DNA from: Stutzerimonas zhaodongensis
GTDB lineage: Bacteria; Pseudomonadota; Gammaproteobacteria; Pseudomonadales; Pseudomonadaceae
NCBI RefSeq assembly: GCF_003696365.1
Contig: NZ_RFFM01000002.1
Coordinates: forward strand, 1,054,001-1,118,000
Length of the DNA: 64,000 nt
Direction of reading: 5' to 3'
Notes under the pieces: model-generated
Database searches by the model: none
The model's input: the letters and a program-made list of their open reading frames with translations, nothing else
Told to the model about the DNA's origin: nothing
Made by a program: the position numbers and the translations under genes
Shown: one piece after another, positions 56,938-64,000 of the stretch
Numbering within the stretch: the stretch's first letter is position 1
Layout: every line of letters starts with the position of its first letter

Positions 56938-57888
56938 TCAGTCCTGACTCGTGGTGAAGGGTGAAGCCCGCCAGTATTCGCGAGCCGCGGCGATATCCGC
57001 TTCAATCGCCGCCTTTAGTGCATCCAATGAGGCAAAGCGCTGCTCATCGCGCAGCTTGTGGTGAAAGGTCACGCGCAACTGACGACCATATAAATCGCCC
57101 TGGTAATTCAACAGATGCACTTCCAAGTGCGGATTGCCATCGCTTTCGACTGATGGGCGCATACCGATGTTGGCGACTGCCGGCTGCGTCTGCCCATCGA
57201 CTTCAGTGCTGACCATGAACACGCCGCTGAGGGGCGTACTCTTGCGCTTCAATTGAATGTTAGCCGTCGGGGCGCCTAACTGGCGCCCCAGAGCCTGACC
57301 ATGCATGACCCGACCAGAAATGCTGAAGGGCCGACCTAGCAGCTTTTCAGCCAGCGTCAGATCACCCTCTGCAAGTACCTGTCGCAGCCGAGTACTGCTC
57401 ACTCGGTCGCCATCGACTTCAATCGTTGTTGCCGCCTCGACGGTAAAACCTTCGGTGACACCTGCCTTCATCAGGAAGTTGAAATCACCCGCTCGATCAC
57501 AGCCGAAGCGGAAATCATCACCTACTTCCAGATGCTTGACGCCGAGCCCTTCGACCAGCGTTGCATGGACGAACTCCGAAGCGCTCAACTCGCGCAACCT
57601 GCGATTGAACGCCAGGCACAGCACCAGATCGACGCCCTGCTCATGGAGCAGATGCAGTTTTTCGCGTAGCCGGGTCAATCGCGCAGGTGCTTGGCTCGGC
57701 GCAAAATACTCTCGGGGCTGGGGTTCGAAGATCACTACGCAGCTCGGCAGCCCAAGCTCGGCCGCACGCTCACGAAGACGCGCCAGGATTGCCTGGTGGC
57801 CTCGGTGAACGCCGTCAAAATTGCCAATAGTGGCGACGCAACCCCGATGCCGGGGCCGCAGGTTATGAAGACCTCGAACCAGCTGCAT
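56938..57888 (-). CDS. ribF: bifunctional riboflavin kinase/FAD synthetase
   Basis: A 316-residue enzyme making FMN and FAD. The N-terminal nucleotidyltransferase domain ([45 protein letters not shown]) is followed by the riboflavin kinase domain ([33 protein letters not shown]). The ATG at 57888 (MQLVRGLHN) matches family N-termini. It lies between murJ and ileS in the conserved order. Confidence 0.95.
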   Translation of the reverse strand: MQLVRGLHNLRPRHRGCVATIGNFDGVHRGHQAILARLRERAAELGLPSCVVIFEPQPREYFAPSQAPARLTRLREKLHLLHEQGVDLVLCLAFNRRLRELSASEFVHATLVEGLGVKHLEVGDDFRFGCDRAGDFNFLMKAGVTEGFTVEAATTIEVDGDRVSSTRLRQVLAEGDLTLAEKLLGRPFSISGRVMHGQALGRQLGAPTANIQLKRKSTPLSGVFMVSTEVDGQTQPAVANIGMRPSVESDGNPHLEVHLLNYQGDLYGRQLRVTFHHKLRDEQRFASLDALKAAIEADIAAAREYWRASPFTTSQD

Positions 57889-57971
57889 ACCGCACTTCTT
57901 GATTGAAAAGTCGTCGATTATACGCATGAGGCAGCAGCCGCGGACAGGTTTGCCATCCGCTTGAACCTCGA

Positions 57972-59519
57972 TCAGTGACGAAGGTGGCGAGGTCGCAATC
58001 CGAGCAAAATCAGCGCTGCCGCAAAAGCGCCCAACCCCGCGAAAACCAGGATGGCGAGTTGCAACGCCCGCTCTTGCCAGCTCCATGCGAACCATTCGAC
58101 CGACGGCGCGTTCAGCCACCAGACTATTGCCACCATCGCAGCGCAACCACCCGCCAGCCGCAGAAGAAACGCACTCCAGCCCGGCGCGAACTGGAAGACG
58201 CCAACGCGGTACAGCCCCCAGAACAGCAGTCCGGCGTTGAGCATCGATGACAGCGAAGTCGCCAGCGCAAGCCCGACGTGCTTGAGCGGCCAGATCAGAA
58301 TCAGGTTCATCACCATGTTGGCGACCATGCAAATGATTGCAACCCGCACCGGCGTTTTCAAATCCTGGCGAGCGAAGAACCCCGGCGCCAACACCTTGAT
58401 CAGCATGAACGCCAACACGCCTAACGAGTAGGCTTCGAGCGCATTGGCGGACTGAACGACCGCTTCCTCACTCATTGCTCCGTAGAAGAAAAGGCTGGCA
58501 ATCAGCGGCTCGGCCAGAATCCCTAAAGCCAATGCTGCTGGAATACCAACCAGCAACACCATGCGCAGCGCCCAGTTCAGGGTATTGGAAAACGCCTTGG
58601 GGTCTTCACCGGCATGTTGACGGGACAGGCTGGGCAGTATGACCGTACCTATCGCAATACCAAAGGCACCAAGCGGCAATTCCGAAAGCCGATCGGCGTA
58701 GTACAGCCAGGACACGCTACCTGTCTGCAAAAACGAAGCGAGCACAGTGTCGAGCAGAAGATTGATCTGGCTGACGGACACGCCAAACAGCGCAGGCACC
58801 ATCAGCATCATGATCCGCCGCACGCCCTCGTCGCCGAACTTCACACGCGGTCTTGGCAGCAACCCCAGCTTCGCCACATATGGGAGCTGAAAAGCCAACT
58901 GAGCGAAGCCGGCAATGAATACACCCCAGGCAAGCGCCATGATCGGCTGATCGAAATAAGGGGTCAGGAAAATCGCAGATGTGATCATGCAAACGTTGAG
59001 CAATACCGGGGTGAAGCCCGGAACCGCAAAATGCCCATACGTGTTAAGCACTCCAGACGTAAAGGCGGTAAGCGAGATCAGTAGTAGATAAGGAAACGTG
59101 ATGCGCAGCAGCTCGCCGGCCAGCTGCATTTTTGCCGGATCATCATGAAAGCCTGGCGCAAACAGCATGACAACATAAGGAGAGGCCAGGACCCCAATGG
59201 CCGTGATCCCGGTGAGGATCAAACCAAGCATGCCAGCCGTCCGATCGACCAGCAGCTTGACCTCGAGCAGCGTTCGCTTGGTCCGATACTCAGACAAGAC
59301 AGGGACGAAAGCCTGAGCGAAAGCTCCTTCGGCAAACAGGCGCCGTAGAAAATTGGGGATCTTGAACGCAATGAAAAATGCGTCCGCTGCCGCACCGGAC
59401 CCGAAGTAGCTCGCCACCACCATATCGCGTACCATGCCCAGCACTCGCGACAGCAGTGTCATGACACTGACTACCGCGCTGGAACGCAACAAGCCACCTT
59501 TAGCGGATGTCTCGGACAT
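57972..59519 (-). CDS. murJ: lipid II flippase MurJ (MviN)
   Basis: A 515-residue, 14-TM MOP-superfamily flippase moving lipid II across the inner membrane for peptidoglycan synthesis. The N-terminus [28 protein letters not shown] and [21 protein letters not shown] are hallmark segments. The ATG at 59519 has AGGA upstream; the longer frame to 59582 begins outside the family. It is transcribed divergently from rpsT across 215 bases. Confidence 0.95.
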   Translation of the reverse strand: MSETSAKGGLLRSSAVVSVMTLLSRVLGMVRDMVVASYFGSGAAADAFFIAFKIPNFLRRLFAEGAFAQAFVPVLSEYRTKRTLLEVKLLVDRTAGMLGLILTGITAIGVLASPYVVMLFAPGFHDDPAKMQLAGELLRITFPYLLLISLTAFTSGVLNTYGHFAVPGFTPVLLNVCMITSAIFLTPYFDQPIMALAWGVFIAGFAQLAFQLPYVAKLGLLPRPRVKFGDEGVRRIMMLMVPALFGVSVSQINLLLDTVLASFLQTGSVSWLYYADRLSELPLGAFGIAIGTVILPSLSRQHAGEDPKAFSNTLNWALRMVLLVGIPAALALGILAEPLIASLFFYGAMSEEAVVQSANALEAYSLGVLAFMLIKVLAPGFFARQDLKTPVRVAIICMVANMVMNLILIWPLKHVGLALATSLSSMLNAGLLFWGLYRVGVFQFAPGWSAFLLRLAGGCAAMVAIVWWLNAPSVEWFAWSWQERALQLAILVFAGLGAFAAALILLGLRPRHLRH

Positions 59520-59657
59520 TAGTTTTCCTAGAGTTGCTGCAGAAGTTCCGGCCGGGCCCAGGCCACCGGAGTAGACGGGCAATTACGACAGATAAAGAGG
59601 CCGCGAGTTTAGCGGCACCCCATCTGTCAGGCCAGCGTCATCAATCTACAAGCACGC

Positions 59658-59686
59658 TTGACAAGCCTTCGCCGCATCGGCATGAT
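59658..59686 (+). promoter_or_regulatory. sigma-70 promoter of rpsT
   Basis: TTGACA (59658-59663), a 17-base spacer, and CATGAT (59681-59686, 4 of 6 to TATAAT). The -10 ends 48 bases before the GTG start of rpsT, leaving a leader of about 40 nt. Confidence 0.65.
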
Positions 59687-59734
59687 TCGCGGCCTTATTT
59701 GCTTTGTAATCCCACGTTTTCGAGGAGTTCGACG

Positions 59735-60013
59735 GTGGCCAACAGCCCTTCCGCCAAAAAACGCGCAATTCAGGCTGAGAAGCGTCGCAGCCACAACGCC
59801 AGCTTGCGCTCCATGGTTCGTACCTACATCAAGAATGTGGTCAAAGCCATTGATGCAAAAGATCTGGATAAAGCTCGTACTGCTTACACCGCAGCCGTGC
59901 CTGTAATCGACCGTATGGCCGACAAAGGCATCATCCACAAGAACAAAGCAGCTCGGCATAAAAGCCGCCTGAACGGCCACATCAAGGCCCTCGGCGAAGC
60001 TGCTGCAGCCTAA
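59735..60013 (+). CDS. rpsT: 30S ribosomal protein S20
   Basis: A 92-residue, very basic helical protein ([22 protein letters not shown]...[15 protein letters not shown]...[16 protein letters not shown]) that binds 16S rRNA. The start is a GTG with CGAGGAG upstream, which may tune expression as the UUG start does in E. coli rpsT. It is divergent from murJ and followed by a strong terminator. Confidence 0.96.
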   Translation: MANSPSAKKRAIQAEKRRSHNASLRSMVRTYIKNVVKAIDAKDLDKARTAYTAAVPVIDRMADKGIIHKNKAARHKSRLNGHIKALGEAAAA

Positions 60014-60030
60014 ACTGCATGTTCTTGAAA

Positions 60031-60056
60031 AAAACCGGCCTAGGCCGGTTTTTTTT
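60031..60056 (+). terminator. Rho-independent terminator of rpsT
   Basis: AAAACCGGCC-TAGGCCGGTT forms a stem followed by TTTTTT, 17 bases past the rpsT stop. Confidence 0.9.
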
Positions 60057-60119
60057 GTGCTCGCAATTCGGACATGCCAGGCGCTCCATCCAAAAAGCGA
60101 ACGGCCAATCAGGCCAATT

Positions 60120-60578
60120 CTATGGTTGAACCCACGGCAGAATAGGGATCGCCGTAACGGCATTCTGTGGGCTACCTTCGATTACGCGATCACTGTAGAC
60201 CAGGTATACGAGCGTATTTCGGGCCTCATCGAAGAAACGCACCACCTGCATGGTCTTGAAGACAAGTGACGTTCGCTCCTTGAAGACCACCTCTCCATCC
60301 TTGAGGTTCTTATCCATCCGGATAGGCCCGACCTGACGACAAGCGATCGAGGCCTCAGCACGATCTTCGGCCAACCCTAACCCACCTTTGATTCCGCCTG
60401 TTTTCGCCCGCGACAAGTAACAGGTTACACCGTCGACCTTCGGATCATCGAATGCCTCAACGGCAATCTTGTGATTAGGGCCAAGCCATTTGAAGACCGT
60501 ATCAACCTCGCCCACCTCACGCGCCATGCCTACCGCAGGCAAAGCCAGCAATACCAACAGAGCCTTAGCCAAACGCAT
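60120..60578 (-). CDS. creA: CreA family periplasmic protein
   Basis: A 152-residue protein with a signal peptide ([19 protein letters not shown]) and the CreA/DUF domain ([78 protein letters not shown]). Function unknown. The ATG at 60578 has GAGGTG upstream and starts the signal peptide; a start at 60590 would overlap proB. It lies 8 bases downstream of proB and is likely cotranscribed with it. Confidence 0.88.
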   Translation of the reverse strand: MRLAKALLVLLALPAVGMAREVGEVDTVFKWLGPNHKIAVEAFDDPKVDGVTCYLSRAKTGGIKGGLGLAEDRAEASIACRQVGPIRMDKNLKDGEVVFKERTSLVFKTMQVVRFFDEARNTLVYLVYSDRVIEGSPQNAVTAIPILPWVQP

Positions 60579-60586
60579 TGAGCACC

Positions 60587-61705
60587 TCATACCAGGATCA
60601 TGTTGTCGCGATGGATGAGTTCGGGCTCATCGACATACCCGAGCAGCTTCTCGATCTCGTCCGAGGGATGGCCGAGGATCCGCTGGGTTTCAGCCACACT
60701 GTAATTGACCAGACCGCGCGCCACTTCCTGACCATCCGGACCGGCACACACCACCATCTCGCCACGGCGGAAACCACCTTGAGCCGCTTTAACACCGACC
60801 GGTAACAAGCTGCGATTACCCTGCTTCAGCGCGTGCACAGCTCCGGCATCGAGAGTTATGACCCCTCTCGTCTGCAGATGCCCGGCAAGCCACTGCTTAC
60901 GAGCAGCGTGACGATTGCACTCTGGCGCTAACAAGGTCCCCAGCCTTTCCCCGGCCTTCAGTCGCGCCAGCACCTGCTCGATACGACCACCAGCGATAAC
61001 CGTGTGCGCGCCCGAACGAGCGGCCAACCGCGCCGCGCGCAGCTTCGTCTGCATCCCACCACGCCCAAGAGCACCACCCGTGCCGCCCGCCACCAGGTCC
61101 AGCGATGGATCGTCGGCCCGCGCCTCACTGATGAGCTGTGCTTCTGGGTTGTTGCGCGGGTCCGCATCGAACATGCCGTCCCGGTCGGTAAGGATGACCA
61201 AAAGGTCAGCCTCTACAAGATTTGCGACCAGCGCAGCGAGGGTATCGTTGTCACCAAAGCGGATTTCGTCCGTCACTACCGTATCGTTTTCATTGATAAC
61301 CGGCACGACACCCAGATCGATCAACGTACGAAGAGTACTGCGGGCATTGAGATAGCGCTTGCGATCCGAAAGATCATCATGCGTCACGAGTATCTGCGCC
61401 GTTTGCTGATCGCAGCGGGCGAAACTGGTTTCCCAGGCACGAATGAGCCCCATCTGCCCCACGGCCGCAGCAGCCTGCAGCTCGTGCACCGCCTTGGGTC
61501 GTGCAGACCAGCCAAGTCGACTCATGCCTGCCGCAACGGCACCCGATGACACCAGAACCAGCTCTACGCCAGCGTTTCTCAGGGAAACCATTTGGTCGAC
61601 CCAGACTGCCATTGCCGTCTGATCAAGCCCTCGCCCATCAGCCGTCAATAGCGCACTGCCGATCTTTATCACCCAGCGCCGCGCGCCGCTCACCTTGTCC
61701 CGCAT
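60587..61705 (-). CDS. proB: glutamate 5-kinase
   Basis: A 372-residue enzyme that phosphorylates glutamate in the first step of proline synthesis. The kinase domain has [71 protein letters not shown] and [21 protein letters not shown]. The C-terminal PUA domain runs from about 275. It is followed directly by creA and stands downstream of obg on the same strand, as in P. aeruginosa. Confidence 0.95.
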   Translation of the reverse strand: MRDKVSGARRWVIKIGSALLTADGRGLDQTAMAVWVDQMVSLRNAGVELVLVSSGAVAAGMSRLGWSARPKAVHELQAAAAVGQMGLIRAWETSFARCDQQTAQILVTHDDLSDRKRYLNARSTLRTLIDLGVVPVINENDTVVTDEIRFGDNDTLAALVANLVEADLLVILTDRDGMFDADPRNNPEAQLISEARADDPSLDLVAGGTGGALGRGGMQTKLRAARLAARSGAHTVIAGGRIEQVLARLKAGERLGTLLAPECNRHAARKQWLAGHLQTRGVITLDAGAVHALKQGNRSLLPVGVKAAQGGFRRGEMVVCAGPDGQEVARGLVNYSVAETQRILGHPSDEIEKLLGYVDEPELIHRDNMILV

Positions 61706-61806
61706 CGCTCCCGCCTTCTATTCAATATCCGGCCAAACTACCCGTGAGCTGAAGATCGCAGCTCGACGACCACCCGCACCCAGAAGCGCAACTAGCGAGC
61801 AACGAT

Positions 61807-63051
<1,245 letters not shown>

Positions 63052-63142
63052 CTAAAAAACAGGAACATAAGGGTCTTGCAAAACCCGGCGATAATTAGAG
63101 CACAGCAGTGTTTTGCAAGAGCCCTACTGAGGATACAGAAAC

Positions 63143-63173
63143 AAAAAAGCCCCGTCGCATGACAGGGCTTTTC
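63143..63173 (-). terminator. terminator downstream of rpmA
   Basis: On the minus strand AAAAGCCC...GGGCTTTTTTG forms a stem with an inner GTC/GAC pair and a T-run, 15 bases past the rpmA stop. Confidence 0.75.
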
Positions 63174-63187
63174 CAGCTACGTCGCGA

Positions 63188-63445
63188 TTAGGCTGCGACG
63201 ACGCTCACGTAGCGACGGCCAAAAGCGCCTTTCACTTCGAACTTGATCACGCCTTCCACTTTCGCGAACAGGGTGTGATCCTTACCCATGCCAACGCCGT
63301 AACCGGCATGGAACTGGGTGCCGCGCTGACGCACGATGATGTTGCCGGCCTTGATGACCTGGCCGCCGTACATCTTCACGCCAAGACGTTTGGCTTCTGA
63401 GTCGCGACCGTTGCGGGTAGAACCGCCAGCTTTTTTGTGTGCCAT
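63188..63445 (-). CDS. rpmA: 50S ribosomal protein L27
   Basis: An 85-residue protein with the typical N-terminus [41 protein letters not shown] and core [17 protein letters not shown]. It lies near the peptidyl-transferase centre. It begins 35 bases after rplU; AGGAG is upstream of the ATG. It forms the rplU-rpmA operon. Confidence 0.97.
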   Translation of the reverse strand: MAHKKAGGSTRNGRDSEAKRLGVKMYGGQVIKAGNIIVRQRGTQFHAGYGVGMGKDHTLFAKVEGVIKFEVKGAFGRRYVSVVAA

Positions 63446-63480
63446 GAGTTCAATACTCCTATAAGGGGATTCAGGCCCGA

Positions 63481-63792
63481 TTAGCCCTGAATGCCGGTGA
63501 TTTTGACCTCAGTGAACCACTGACGGTGGCCCTGACGCTTCATGTGGTGCTTACGACGGCGGAATTTGATGATGGTGACCTTGTCATGACGGCCCTGAGC
63601 GATCACTTCAGCAGTGACCTTGGCACCATCGACCACCGGAGCGCCGATCTTTACATCATCGCCGTTGCCAATCAGCAGAACGCGGTCAAAGGTGACAGCT
63701 TCGCCAGTGGCAACTTCGAGTTTTTCAATCTTGAGGTATTCGCCTTCGGCGACCTTGTATTGCTTGCCGCCGGTAACGATAACTGCGTACAT
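63481..63792 (-). CDS. rplU: 50S ribosomal protein L21
   Basis: A 103-residue protein ([25 protein letters not shown]...[28 protein letters not shown]) of the large subunit. The ATG at 63792 was chosen because GGAGATACACAG precedes it and the family starts MYAVI. It is the first gene of the rplU-rpmA operon. Confidence 0.97.
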   Translation of the reverse strand: MYAVIVTGGKQYKVAEGEYLKIEKLEVATGEAVTFDRVLLIGNGDDVKIGAPVVDGAKVTAEVIAQGRHDKVTIIKFRRRKHHMKRQGHRQWFTEVKITGIQG

Positions 63793-63932
63793 CTGTGTAT
63801 CTCCGTTGATCCTGCTCACCCAGCGCTTAAGTGAAATAGTTGGAGGCTGGCATGGCTGCTCGGGGCCGGATAGGACGCCCTTGCAATTGCGTAAGGCAGG
63901 GAAATGCCCAGGGGGAAAGTTCAGGGTCCGCG

Positions 63933-63961
63933 ATTGTACGCATCCACCCGACCCGGCGCAA
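63933..63961 (-). promoter_or_regulatory. sigma-70 promoter of rplU-rpmA
   Basis: On the minus strand: TTGCGC (63956-63961), a 17-base spacer, and TACAAT (63933-63938). It lies about 140 bases before the rplU start, leaving a long leader. The rest of the 63793-64000 stretch has no gene; ispB is expected divergently beyond the window, by synteny. Confidence 0.65.
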
Positions 63962-64000
63962 TAGCCGCCGGGCCTTGCCTTGACACTGCATGACCCGACC

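Overview
The window is a chromosomal segment of a Pseudomonas-type gammaproteobacterium, most likely of the P. stutzeri (Stutzerimonas) group. Three things point there. Base composition is high in G+C. Pseudomonas REP-type repeats (GTAGGAGC...GCTCGCGA and GTAGGGTGGAT types) are scattered through the intergenic DNA. The last 20 kb matches, gene for gene, the P. aeruginosa order thiO-fimT-fimU-pilVWX-pilY1-pilE-ispH-fkpB-lspA-ileS-ribF-murJ-rpsT-creA-proB-obg-rpmA-rplU. No rRNA, tRNA, insertion sequence, prophage or CRISPR array was found.

Layout. 0-4.9 kb: the end of an aromatic-type aminotransferase, an EAL phosphodiesterase, a DJ-1/Hsp31-like protein and a dCache chemoreceptor. 4.9-14.5 kb: an amino-acid catabolic block read on the minus strand (fused indolepyruvate ferredoxin oxidoreductase, Leu/Phe-type dehydrogenase, NSS transporter, maleylacetoacetate isomerase, second NSS transporter) with a divergent Lrp/AsnC regulator. 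Five of its six genes carry an AAnAAnAA motif just upstream of the ribosome binding site, the signature of Hfq/Crc translational catabolite repression. 14.5-22.2 kb: a second chemoreceptor, a DUF192 protein, an Nei-like glycosylase, a pseudouridine synthase, a DUF899 protein and a PoxB-like ThDP enzyme. 22.2-25.7 kb: a metal-sensing locus with two small PepSY proteins, a response regulator and a histidine kinase with an RExxE motif, equivalent to the Fe(II)-sensing bqsPQRS operon. It is divergent from a CusF-like protein and a further PepSY protein.

25.8-33.2 kb: small hypothetical genes, a WYL-domain regulator, about 1.1 kb of non-coding DNA built from two inverted copies of an intergenic repeat, then sbcDC. 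33.2-36.6 kb: a Fur-box-preceded orfX-sodA pair (without the fagA and fumC seen in P. aeruginosa), a PhyH-type dioxygenase and cyanase. 36-40.3 kb: ankB-katB, a diheme cytochrome c, an acyl-CoA thioesterase and a PhnA-type protein. 40.4-44.2 kb: speA, a SUI1/YciH protein and thiO. 44.4-52 kb: the type IV pilus minor pilin/PilY1 operon, which looks AT-richer than its neighbours. 52-63.8 kb: housekeeping genes for isoprenoids, lipoprotein processing, translation, flavin synthesis, peptidoglycan, proline synthesis and ribosome assembly.

How the parts fit. The 5-14 kb block can import hydrophobic or aromatic amino acids, deaminate them and decarboxylate the 2-oxoacids to acyl-CoA. Its expression is probably gated by a local Lrp regulator and global Crc/Hfq control. 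The Bqs-like, Fur/sodA and katB-ankB loci form an iron/oxidative-stress set. The type IV pilus operon and two chemoreceptors provide surface motility and sensing.
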